Source: Entoloma clypeatum (taxonomy: Eukaryota; Basidiomycota; Agaricomycetes; Agaricales; Entolomataceae). Taken from it: a stretch of DNA of 64,000 bases. Within the stretch, counting starts at the first letter, position 1; every line of letters begins with the position of its first letter. The stretch is from positions 1,984,001-2,048,000 of the forward strand of contig OY751486.1 in NCBI GenBank assembly GCA_963565915.1, in the 5' to 3' direction. The position numbers and the translations under genes were made by a program. Positions 9,757 to 19,832 of the stretch are shown one piece after another. A model generated the notes under the pieces. That model saw nothing but the letters and a program-made list of their open reading frames with translations. It made no database searches and was not told the origin of the DNA.

Positions 9757-10435
9757 AGAAGTAGTTCCTTCACAAAGAAGGACTATGGAAGGGGGCGACT
9801 GTGGGGCCTGTGCCGAGTGGACAATAGGACTTGGGGAAAGTCCAGGATCCTATTTCGGCCTTTAAAGGCCTCATCAGGTCCGAATACGGCAATCGTTGAG
9901 TCATTCCAGAGAACAATAACGCTATTGTTCTCTGGGACAGCTGACTCTGCCTATTGTTCACTTTTGGGCCTAGTCTGACAGCGGCGTGACAGGGAAGCAC
10001 GCCACAACCCGGAACCGAACAGGGTCCCGAAGGGACCCTGCAAGGACAAGGCTATGGGGAATCCCCATCAGCAAACCGACAGAAAGGCGCACCACAGTGA
10101 ACCGAAATAGCGAGTCGTTCCCAAATCAAAGTCTCAAGAACTTTGAAGACGAAAAGCTATCCCGAAGGATATACAACAAGTAAACTAACCAGAACCCAAG
10201 AACCGTAAGAACAGTTACAGGCAACACCCTAAGTACGCTATTTACGAAACGTACGAAAAAACGTCAAACACAATGTGTCGACATCAGAGTAGGAGTAAGC
10301 AAGGGCGAACAAGCAGATCATCTCATCGCTAGACATGTCGAATGTCCGATCCGACACCAGCTGAGCGAGATAACCCACAATCCCAACCCAACCCTGAGGT
10401 TGGGCGCACGTCCATCGTTGAGTCTAGCAAAGGCT
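9757..10435 (-). mobile_element. Penelope-like fragment, layer 4 (ribozyme-bearing)
   Basis: About 680 bp, nearly identical to layer 2, with the same sense-strand 3' end (hairpin plus ACUUCU against telomeric repeat). It is truncated at a different 5' point, 10,435, and capped by the long telomeric array. It contains the third hammerhead. No ORF of note. Confidence 0.78.
9819..9881 (-). ncRNA. Hammerhead ribozyme 3
   Basis: The same 63-nt core as the other two copies, without a change. Predicted cleavage falls between plus-strand positions 9,823 and 9,822. The perfect conservation of core and stems across layers with different flanks suggests retained function or recent shared origin. Confidence 0.88.
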
Positions 10436-10616
10436 AGGGGTTAGGGGTTAGGGGTTAGGGGTTAGGGGTTAGGGGTTAGGGGTTAGGGGTTAGGGGTTAG
10501 GGGTTAGGGGTTAGGGGTTAGGGGGTTAGGGGTTAGGGGGTTAGGGGTTAGGGGTTAGGGGTTAGGGGTTAGGGTTAGGGGTTAGGGGTTAGGGGTTAGG
10601 GGTTAGGGGTTAGGGG
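10436..10616 (+). repeat. Terminal telomeric array, about 25 TTAGGGG units
   Basis: About 180 bp of 7-bp units with two TTAGGGGG variants and one TTAGGG. G-rich on the plus strand, so the chromosome end lies to the right, where the sequence runs into Ns. Confidence 0.95.
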
Positions 10617-10816
10617 NNNNNNNNNNNNNNNNNNNNNNNNNNNNNNNNNNNNNNNNNNNNNNNNNNNNNNNNNNNNNNNNNNNNNNNNNNNNNNNNNNNN
10701 NNNNNNNNNNNNNNNNNNNNNNNNNNNNNNNNNNNNNNNNNNNNNNNNNNNNNNNNNNNNNNNNNNNNNNNNNNNNNNNNNNNNNNNNNNNNNNNNNNNN
10801 NNNNNNNNNNNNNNNN
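10617..10816. other. Assembly gap of 200 Ns
   Basis: Exactly 200 undetermined bases, a typical scaffolding placeholder. The telomeric array on its left points into the gap, so the join to the right contig is doubtful. Confidence 0.97.
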
Positions 10817-11624
10817 GGGGGACAGCGGAGGTTTGGGGTCCTTCGCCGCTGAGATGTTTTCAGGGGCAGACGTAAACGCCACACCCCAGGGATTTTGACG
10901 AGGCGATCAATTAAGATGCCCAGTCCAGAGAGACAGACGCCAGAGGGGTCATCCCCTGCAGCGTACTCGTTGAGTGCTCCGACATCCGCGAGAGTGTGGA
11001 TGAGGGAGGCTGTAGCGGTGCAGAGCTGGTCTGCAGTGGTATGGTCGATAGACCGGTTCCTTGATGGAGGCGACGGGAAGCGAGGGCGGTGTTGAAGTCG
11101 GACGACAATGTGTCCGCGGAGCCTTGCAACATGCAGGGGCCTGCAAGTTCGCTGTTGTAGCCTAAGGTTCCCGGTATGCTGGGGGCATCAACAACTATGG
11201 CAGAGTCCGCCTGGGCGGCCTCTGCCGGGTCGTCGATGCGAGCGGCAAGGGCAGGGAAGGGGGGGCGCTCTGAACTGTCGGAGTCATCTGAGGCGGGGGA
11301 TGGAGGGCGAGGGGTGACAGACCCAGCGGATCCCATGGAGATGTTGCTGCCCTGAGGAGATGGAGGGCATGCGGAGGACGTCTTTTTCTTATATCGGCCA
11401 CCAGGGGGGCCAACAGGAGCAAGATCAGAGGGCGGAGCAGCAGCAGCCTTGGCGGCGACTGTGGACACGGTGGAGTATGGACCCGTTGTGGCAGAGGCTC
11501 CCATCAGAACAGTGGGGGCCGCAGACCAGTCGGATTTCTGAGATGTGGACGACCTCGTTTGAGGAGGAGGTCTCAGGTTGTTGGAGGGGATCGCAGCCGA
11601 TCTGGGGATCGGCTTTGGAGCCAT
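10817..11624 (-). pseudogene. LINE ORF1 N-terminal part, cut by the gap
   Basis: The minus-strand ORF starts at ATG 11,624 (MAPKPIPRSAAIPSNN) and runs 237 codons of Ser/Pro/Ala-rich disordered sequence to a stop at 10,911. In another frame GLGILIDRLVKIPGVW continues to the gap, so one frameshift is likely near 10,915. The composition suits the disordered N-terminus of a LINE ORF1 (gag-like) protein. It lies head to head with the plus-strand LINE that begins near 11.9 kb. The function call is by context only; no zinc knuckle is included. Confidence 0.4.
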
Positions 11625-11756
11625 GTTGCGGTGAGTCGAGTGTTTCGCCTAGGAGAGCGATAGCAAGAGGATCGGAGAGTACGATGGAGTGGGGGGGCTC
11701 AACAACGAGAGAGACTGCGACCAGGAAGTGGCTGTGCACATCGTGGTAACAAGTCA

Positions 11757-11868
11757 AGAAGCGGTGTCAAGAAGCAAACATAAGTGCGGACTTCACCCAC
11801 TTCTTTGAGTCTAGTCCCCTGCCTCGTCTAGCTGACTGAGACAATCGCCGCATTCAACCAGACATAGT
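11757..11868 (+). repeat. Direct duplicate of the LINE ORF1 3' end (partner at 12,360-12,462)
   Basis: About 100 bp beginning AAGAAGCAAACATAAGTGCG recurs at 12,360 with few changes. In the second copy it is the end of LINE ORF1; in this one it precedes the ORF1 fragment and joins unrelated sequence. This indicates a local tandem rearrangement or two overlapping LINE insertions. Confidence 0.8.
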
Positions 11869-11925
11869 GCTCGTGATTTCTCTTACTACGAGAACTCGAA
11901 GCCCCGTCTCGCCAGAAACTCCCTG

Positions 11926-12471
11926 TTGTCCAGCACTGGGACCATCTGGTTCAATATCGAAGACTCCCGAGGGGGTCTCATCCTCAAGAACCTCGCCGGA
12001 AAGATCTTCATGTATGGACCGTACTGGCTCGTCCTAAACCCTGCAGAGAAGCACGTTGGAGTGCCTCAATGCAACCGCTGCTGGCGATTCGGCCATCCGT
12101 CCAACGCACAGATCTGCCCCCTCAAAAGCAAACTCTGCCCCATCTGCGGTGAACCCCACACCGTCGAATTCCACCGTGTCCTCGCCTCCTGCTGCCGTGG
12201 GAACGCCAAGGCAAACCCCCCAGTCCTCCCCACCCCCAATGGCGAAGACTGCACACACGCAGGACACTGCATCAACTGCAAAGGTGACCACCGCGCAGAC
12301 GATCGCGTATGCAAGTACTGGAAAAGCCGATTCAACCCTGATTGGATCTGGTGCCGCTATCAAGAAGCAAATGTAAGTGCGGACTTCACCCACTTCTTTG
12401 AGTCTAACCCCTCGCCTCGTCTAGCTGACCGAGACAATCGCCGCATTCAATCAGACATAGTCATATGTTAG
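11926..12471 (+). pseudogene. LINE ORF1 (gag-like) C-terminal part with zinc knuckles
   Basis: RNA-binding ORF1 protein of a non-LTR retrotransposon. The N-terminal part is missing, since the open frame begins in NIEDSRGGLILKNLAGK. Three Cys/His clusters are visible: CNRCWRFGHPSNAQIC (CX2CX4HX5C), CPICGEPHTVEFH, and CINCKGDHRADDRVC. It ends at TAG 12,469-12,471, overlapping the ATG of ORF2 by seven bases (ATGTTAG), which suggests coupled reinitiation. An inverted fragment of the same ORF1 lies at 21.8-22.0 kb. Confidence 0.72.
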
Positions 12472-15400
12472 GTACAACTATGAATATATATGAGGGTTTG
12501 CGTATCCGCTCCCAGAACGTTTACCAAAAGAGCGTTCTCCTGTCAACGATGTTAGAGCAAAAAAAAGATAACCTCAACATCATCTTTGTGCAAGAGCCCC
12601 CCTGGGCTACCATAAGACATGTCGCGTCCATGACGAGTAAGGACAGTGAGCCCCTTGTGGGTCCGCCGAACCACCCAAACTGGATGTGCCTCCACCACTC
12701 GGAACCTGTCCTCGATCCATCTAATCTGGACGAAGACCTGCGACCCCGCGCCATTGTTTACGTTCATAGGCGGCGCACTGCCATGAAACCTAAACTTCAC
12801 TCAGACATCATTCATCATCAAGATGTCAACCTTCTTACATTGTCTGTCCCCGAGGGCCAGATCAACCTAATCAATGCCTACTCAGATACACAGGGCACTG
12901 CTATACATATCCTTGCCACCCTTGGTACATCCCTTCCTCCTATTTGGTACATAGGCGGTGATTTTAATTGCCCCTCGCCGTTATGGGACCCCGAAGTGCT
13001 GCGCCACAACCATAATGCGTCTCTCCTCTCAGACTTCGCATTTTCACAAGGTCTTGTTCATCATAGGACTGGGTTCACCCACTTCCCTAAGAATAACAAC
13101 ACCCCTTCTATCATCGATCTGGTCTTCCTCCCTAACACAGATAAAGACTCAATCATTAAACTTGGGAGCCCAGACGAGTTGGATCACCGCTCGATCATCA
13201 CCCTCCTCAGATCCCCCCTCATCAATACGACAGTATACCCCCGTCTAATGCCAGACTCGGAAGAGGAAACTCTTTTCTTGTCCACGCTCACGGAATCTAT
13301 TGCCTCTATCCCTATCCCGGCCACGGCCTCTAGGGAGGACATCACCAGTATTACCCAGAAGGTCCAGGAGCTCGCCCTGGCTGAGTGGACCAGTCACGCT
13401 TGCTCTCCCCAGGACTCGTTCCGCTCAAAGGGCTGGTGGGACACGGACTGCAAGGCCGGGTGGTGCACCTACTCCAACTTGGGTAAGACAGACCAAGACT
13501 GGCACGTTATGCATAAAATCATTCGCACCGCTAAACGGAACTTCTTCGACAAAAAGATTGACGAAGTCTCCAACAAAAATAAGCGTCCCTGGGACCTTAC
13601 TTCTTGGGTCGGCCCACGAAAGAACGCCTCTCCTGAGGCTATTATCTTCGAAGGCGAGACCTGTTCCACGACCGCCGAGACTTGTGATGCATTCCATAAG
13701 TCCTTTCAGTCTGCCGAAGCACGCCCTGTCGACCCCGACAGGTTGCGCAGCGCTCTTGAACCTCAGCCCAAAAGGACTTGGGTACCTTTCTCACCGCAAG
13801 AAGTCCTCCAGGCCCTAGCCGGTTGTTCCAGCTGGTCTGCCCCTGGTCCCACCTCAAGTGCCTGATGAGCACATCTTGAAGCTGTTTGTCTGGATCCTGA
13901 ACACCTGCCTCTCAGCAGGGTTCTGGCCTGACGCCTTCAAAATCTCAATGACTGTCATTATTCCTAAACCGAATAAGCCAGCGTACGACGGTCCCAAAGC
14001 GTTTCGCCCCATCGTGCTTCTTAACACCCTGGGCAAACTATTTGAGAAAGCTATCGCTAACAGACTCCAGTGGGAACTTGCCCGCTACGGTCTGCTTCAC
14101 CCAGGACAATTCGGAGGAGTTCGACAGAACTCCACTGAAGACGCCGGTCAATTCCTCACCCACCTCATATGTGCAGGATGGTCAAGGAAACTCAAGACAA
14201 GTGTTGTCGCCATTGACTTGGCACAATACTTTCCCTCTCTAAACCACTTGGTTATCTCGCTCATATTAGATAGGATGGGGTTCCCCGACACTGTCGTGGA
14301 CTTTTTCTCCAACTACCTAATAGGGAGACAGACTCAATATGCCTGGGAGGACAACCTCTCAGACCTCTTCTCCGTGGACATTGGCGTAGGTCAGGGCTCT
14401 GCCCTCTCCCCTGTGCTATCATCCATATACCTCGCCCCGCTGATGTACGCGTTCCACGCCAAACAATCACAGGCTAGCCTCATTTCCTATGTAGATGACA
14501 GGACCATTATAGTCCAGTCTGAGACGTGGAAAGAAAACCTCGCCAAACTAAAAAAGGCATACAAATGTCTGTTTGAGTTGACTACAGCCCTTGGGCTTGT
14601 CCTCGAACACTCTAAATCGGAGGTGTTCCATTTTTCCAGGAAGAATGGCGACGATAATCCCCCGGTTGACCTAGGATACGCGCCCTTCACCGGCGACTCC
14701 CCTCTCGTCCCCAAGACCTTCTGGAGGTACCTGGGATTCTTCTTCGACCATAAGCTTCTCTTCACCGAGCATGCGAAATGTTACGCCACTAAGGCATTCT
14801 CCGCAATGGGAGCCTTACTATCTCTGGGAAACTCAGTCCGTGGACTCACACCCAAACACAAACACACCCTGTACCGATCGTGTATTCTACCGATCGCTCT
14901 TTACGGTGCCAATCTATGGAACTTTGATGGCACCCGCAACAAGGGAGTCATCAAGTCTATCTCCAGAGTCCAGAGGCGCGCAGCCCTGTGGATTCTGGGA
15001 GCCTTCTGCACCACCCCCACAGGGGCGGTCGAATCCCTTGCCGGCCTGCCTCCGGTGCACTTGCACCTAAAGAAGCTATCCTGCAGAAACTGCGTCCGTA
15101 TGCACTCTCTTGCACCATGACATATGACTGTCATGGTCTGTGATGAGGAAGATCCCTCAAAGCGACCATGGTACTCCCCGGAATTTATGTATAACCTTAA
15201 ATCCCCCCTCGTTGATATCTGGGCATATCGTGCAAACGTGACTGTCCCCCTATCACCCTTCAATAATTACAACGAGCCAGGAAGGCGCGTCCTTGACCGC
15301 TTCCCTGACCGCATCATCCACGACATCACCCTTATCCGCGGCAAAACCGCTAAGGACCGTGCCGAAGCCAGGAAGTTGCGCCTCATCACCCTTAACAAGG

Positions 15401-16017
15401 TGTTCAACGCCAACATCTGCTCCAACAAGTCCGCCGTCATCGTCACTGACGCGGCCGTTCCCTCCCTCACGTCGGGTCATCAAGCTGTTGCAGCTTGGGA
15501 AACCTGGCACATGGGGTACTCAATCAACAAAGACTGGGCGGCTGGCGGCCTCGCAGTCTCTGATGACACTGAAACCTTAGCCATCGGACACGGGTTCTCC
15601 AACCTGGTCAGTCTGCTAGGGGGTCTTTCTCAACTGGAAGAAATCCACATATTCACTGACTCTGTCAACACCATCCGTCGTGCCACAGATCTGGACCTCC
15701 ACTCCTCGCAGGCAACTGTGCTCGCCATCATCAGTAACCTGGTCCCTTGGTCTGAGGAACCCGGTCTGAAATCCAAGGTCTTCTTTCACCATGTCCCTGA
15801 TTGCTTGGACCATGGCTTTGAACCCCACCGTGCAGTGCACGACTTCGCCTCCTCGATACGCATCAAGTGTGGTGAGTCTGCCTCCAGATCCCTTGACTTC
15901 AACACGAAGCAATTCACGGATGACATGCTTGGCGACTGGAACAATTTGTACCAGTCCCCGAAGTACAGTGACTTCCAAAAGCGGCCCAATGTTTTGTATT
16001 TTTTGATTGTTGCTTGA
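12465..16017 (+). pseudogene. LINE ORF2: AP-endonuclease, reverse transcriptase, RNase H (Tad/I-like)
   Basis: Polyprotein for target-primed reverse transcription. Endonuclease motifs in order: FVQEPPW, GGDFNCPSPLWDP, SIIDLVFL and DELDHRSI. RT follows with NTLGKLFEKAIANRL, IDLAQYFPSLNH, GVGQGSALSPVLSSIYL and the catalytic ISYVDDRTI (about 14,490). An RNase H-like part has VIVTDAA and IFTDSVN. Damage: a deletion/frameshift at about 13,840-13,862 just before the RT, an in-frame TGA at 15,118-15,120 (CCA TGA CAT, compatible with CGA to TGA), and a Tc1 insertion at 15,966 in a C-terminal stretch reading QFTDDMLGDWNNLYQSPKY. The final 50 bases of the open frame are Tc1 sequence. The clade call is from memory. 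Confidence 0.85.
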
Positions 16018-17253
16018 ATAACATTGGATTGAAAATAAATACAAACAAAGTATTGGTGTATCATAGATAGCATTTGATCAGGGCTATCCATCAAAAAAGG
16101 AATTACATAATGTCAATCAGTATTACTAGAGATATAGGCAGTTTAATTCAGAGACTCATTGGGCCACTTATGGAAGTAGTCATCAGAAAAACAGAATTGG
16201 GCTATTTTAATACTTGGTATGACCTCCCTTGGCCTTGATAACTGCTTCTAACCTTCTAGGCATACTTTCTATTAGATTTTGACATACCTCTGGTGGTATA
16301 TTATTCCACACTTCTGCCACTCTCTCCCAAATCTCCCAAACTCCCTTTGGTGGTGTTGGATACTTGGCAAGCTCCCTCTTGAGATGAACCCATTGATGTT
16401 CAATAAGGCTGATATCTGGAGATTGTGCAGGCCAGTCCAGAAGTGTGATATTGTTGTCCTTAACCCTCTTCCAGTCCTCCACAGTCCACTCCTGATACTT
16501 CTGAGCAAAGGCCAACCTTGCCTTTCTATGCCTTGCACTCAACAAGGGCTTTTTCTTCTTCACCACAGCCTTGAATGAATGTTTCTTCAGGACTCTTCTA
16601 ATTGTTTGTGAGGAGACTGAATCAGAGATGATGGTATTGATATGTTTCATGGCTTGAACAGCATTGGAAGCTTTGCCAGTCTTGATTTGTGCAATAACTG
16701 CATGTTGATTTGTGGATGAAAGTTTGGATGGGCACCCAGTAAGAGGAGTATAGTGGTTGGGAAGAAGAGTATGAAGTGTTCTGGCAACAGTAGACCTGCC
16801 TACACCAAGTTTGGAGACAATATGGCGATTGGAGAAACCACTGGAAGCAAGAGAAAGGATATTTTCCTTCTGAGCAGAGGAGATGGGATGCATGATGAAT
16901 TATAGCTTTTGGGGAGTGTTGGACTGGTTTATATAGCTTGTAAGCACTGCCTTATGGCTATTAATCATAGCCTCTGAAGCTGTGTGCATTGCTTTAGGCT
17001 ATGTGCATTGCTATTGGGCTGTGTCTGCATTTCTGATAGCTACTTCCATAAGTGGCCCAATGAGTCTCTGAATTAAACTGCCTATATCTCTAGTAATACT
17101 GATTGAAATTATGTAATTCCTTTTTTGATGGATAGCCCTGATCAAATGCTATCTATGGTACACCAATACTTTGTTTGTATTTATTTTCAATCCAATGTTA
17201 TTCAAGCAACAATCAAAAAATACAAAACATTGGGCCGCTTTTGGAAGTCACTG
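15966..17253 (-). mobile_element. Tc1-like transposon copy 1, internally deleted
   Basis: 1,288 bp bounded by CAGTGACTTCC...GGAAGTCACTG, flanked by TA at 15,964-15,965 and 17,254-17,255. The inverted ends are long, about 220 bp, carrying a second conserved word GGCCCAATGAGTCTCTGAAT internally. It sits inside the 3' part of the LINE ORF2. It is the same family as the 1,617-bp copy at 38.4 kb, from which it differs mainly by a 330-bp internal loss. Confidence 0.93.
16207..16893 (-). pseudogene. Tc1-like transposase with in-frame loss of the catalytic aspartates
   Basis: A 228-codon ORF starting MHPISSAQKENILSLASSGF. The N-terminal paired-like helix-turn-helix DNA-binding region (SNRHIVSKLGVGRSTVARTL) is intact. 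After EDWKRV the text jumps to KDNNITLLDW, losing about 110 residues that hold both catalytic Asp residues in the other copy. The third acidic residue (SPDISLIEHQW) remains. The deletion is in frame, so a DNA-binding protein without catalysis could be made and could act as a repressor of the family. That role is inference. Confidence 0.85.
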
Positions 17254-17340
17254 TACATGGATTTTAATTAATCAGTCATGAGCAGCACAAACTGGTCATA
17301 AGCATCAAAAACAGTAAAAAAACCATTACATCAGCATGGA

Positions 17341-19345
17341 TTAAAGGCTTGCTTTCACCAATGGCCTGTCCCTGGTTTGTTGCCAGTCTTTTGCCTGTTT
17401 TGTTGCCGGTCTTTTGCTGGTTTTTTGCCATGGTGTCTTTTGCTGGTCAATTATATGTCGATCTGTTGTTAGCATCGTTCTTTTAATTTGCAGTGTCACC
17501 GGCACATAAGACTTGGTTTTGCCGGTGGCCCATTCATTCACTAGTATGTTGGAAAAATCCGAAAACCCTGATCAGTCCTGATCAGGTTTTCGCTTGTCTG
17601 AACTGGCCTGAATGGCCATAGACACCAAATTTTAGGAAGACGAAGCCTCAGAAGACTTCTCCTGGGTGTATATGTTTCGTTTAAGAAGTCAAAAAGTCCC
17701 CTGAGTTGTGGGGCATTTGTAGACGCATTTCTGACAATGCATGAACTGCCATGAAGAGACCTAAATCATGCTGACAAACCCTGATAAAGCCTGATTTGGT
17801 TTCATCAGGCTGGTTTAGCCAAGCGAAACCCTGATCAGGACTGGTCAGGGTTTTGGGATTTTTCTGACATAGCCCATTCATTCACCAGTAGCCCATTCAT
17901 TCACCAATGGCCTGTCACCGGTTTGTTGCCGGTCTTTGGCCAGTTTTTTGTCATAGTGTCTTTCACCAGTCAATGATATGCCAATCTGTCATTAGCATCG
18001 TTCTTTTAATTTGCAGTGTTGCCGGCACTCAAGACTTGCTTTTGCCGGTGGCCCATTTATTCACTGATGGCCTGTCGCTGGTTTGTCGCCAGTTTTTTGC
18101 TGTGGTGTCTTTCGCCAGTCAATGATATGCTGATCTGTCATTAGCATTGTTCTTTTAATTTGCAGTGTTGCCACACTCAAGACTTGGTTTTGCCGGTGGC
18201 CCATTCATTCACTGGTAGCCCATTCATTCACCAATGGCCTGTCGCCGGTTTGCTGCCGGTCTTTGGCCAGTTTTTTGTCATAGTGTCTTTCACCAGTCAA
18301 TGATATGCCAATCTGTCATTAGCATCGTTCTTTTAATTTGCAGTGTTGCCGGCACTCAAGACTTGCTTTTGCCGGTGGCCCATTTATTCACTGATGGCCT
18401 GTCGCTGGTTTGTCGCCAGTTTTTTGCTGTGGTGTCTTTCGCCAGTCAATGATATGCTGATCTGTCATTAGCATTGTTCTTTTAATTTGCAGTGTTGCCA
18501 CACTCAAGACTTGGTTTTGCCGGTGGCCCATTCATTCACTGGTAGCCCATTCATTCACCAATGGCCTGTCGCCGGTTTGCTGCCGGTCTTTGGCCAGTTT
18601 TTTGCCATAGTGTCTTTCACCAGTCAATGATATGCCAATCTGTCATTACTGTAGCATCATTCTTTTAATTTGCAGTGTTGCCGGCACTCAAGGCTTGCTT
18701 TTGCCGGTGGCCCATTTATTCACTGATGGCCTGTCACTGGTTTGTCACCAGTTTTTTGCTGTGGTGTCTTTCGCCAGTCAATGATATGCTGATCTGTCAT
18801 TAGCATTGTTCTTTTAATTTGCAGTGTTGCCACACTCAAGACTTGGTTTTGCCGGTGGCCCATTCATTCACTGGTAGCCCATTCATTCACCAATGGCCTG
18901 TCGCCGGTTTGCTGCCGGTCTTTGGCCAGTTTTTTGTCATAGTGTCTTTCACCAGTCAATGATATGCCAATCTGTCATTAGCATCGTTCTTTTAATTTGC
19001 AGTGTTGCCGGCACTCAAGGCTTGCTTTTGCCGGTGGCCCATTTATTCACTGATGGCCTGTCACTGGTTTGTCACCAGTTTTTTGCTGTGGCGTCTTTCA
19101 CCAGTCAATGATATGCTGATCTGTCGTTAGCATCGTTCTTTTAATTTGCAGTGTCACTGGCACTCAAGACTTGGTTTCACCGGTGGCCCATCCATTTGCC
19201 AATGGCCTGTTGCAATCTGTTGCCAGGTGTGAGTTGTTGCTGGTCTATTGTTGCCGGCCCTTTGCCGTTCTGATGTTGTCGCCAGCTACATTGCATTCTG
19301 TGGCCGTTCACCATGGCAAATTCGCTGGTGCTGTAGCAAATTCAC
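17341..19345. repeat. Satellite, 327-bp units built of two ~163-bp halves
   Basis: Repeats begin CAATGGCCTGTCGCCGGTTT. Starts at 17,907, 18,234, 18,561 and 18,893 give spacings of 327, 327 and 332 bp. Each unit is two diverged halves that share CAGTCAATGATATGC, TTCTTTTAATTTGCAGTG and GCCCATTCATTCAC. A further half-unit lies at 17,341-17,540, left of a MITE insertion. The 72-codon ORFs in each unit follow the period and show no domain, so I do not call genes. GCCGG-rich words and the right flank resemble the KDZ1 tail, so the array is probably an expanded KDZ 3' region. Confidence 0.88.
17547..17869. mobile_element. MITE, TA target, about 50-bp inverted ends
   Basis: 323 bp starting TGTTGGAAAAATCCGAAAAC and ending GGATTTTTCTGACA, flanked by TA on both sides. 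The ends pair over about 50 bp including CTGATCAGTCCTGATCAGG. Removing it together with one TA restores the satellite text GGTAGCCCATTCATTC. No ORF. Tc1/mariner-type by its TA target. Confidence 0.85.
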
Positions 19346-19420
19346 TGCTTCCATAATTTACCATACACTGTATGTCTTTGCTGGACCATAAATTACAATA
19401 CAATGTAGGTTGAGTATGTG
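19290..19420. other. Second copy of the KDZ-type terminus
   Basis: Matches 4,736-4,870 over about 130 bp (CCGTTCACCATGGCAAATTC ... TGTAGGTTGAGTATGTG). It closes the satellite on its right. The following 19,421-19,832 stretch has no ORF or repeat that I recognise. Confidence 0.6.
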
Positions 19421-19832
19421 CATCACCAATGAAACCTTAAGCTCGGTCAGTTCCAGCTGAGTTTGAAAGGACTTGAACAATTTTTTGTATGTATTGTTCC
19501 ATACAATGCTCATCCAACACTCTGTGCACTTGTTAACAAAGTCAAAGTTTGGGCATGGCACCACCTGAATGAACATGTAGCAATGTCCTCGATACTTGCC
19601 AAACATTCTTCATCAACAACCTCGCTGATCGCCACCTTTATTGTATCATGTATGACACTGTAGAATAAGTATAGTCTAGGTATTACGCAGGCATATAAAT
19701 TGGCATTTTACTGTATGCTAAATTCTTCTTGCTCTTGCAGATAATGGTCCATCTAGTATAAAGTGGCAAATTTTGAAGAATTGTGCAACATCTGCAAAAT
19801 TTAGTTGTGTTGTGCCAAATTTCCAGGCTCCA

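Noticed and set aside
5309..9881. CRISPR-like spacing of identical 63-nt units
   Set aside because: Only three copies, far apart and unequal in spacing. They are hammerheads inside retroelement copies, and the organism is a fungus.
17907..19111. Repeated 72-codon ORFs that look like a small gene family
   Set aside because: They recur with the 327-bp satellite period, have no domain and carry low-quality composition. They are by-products of the repeat.
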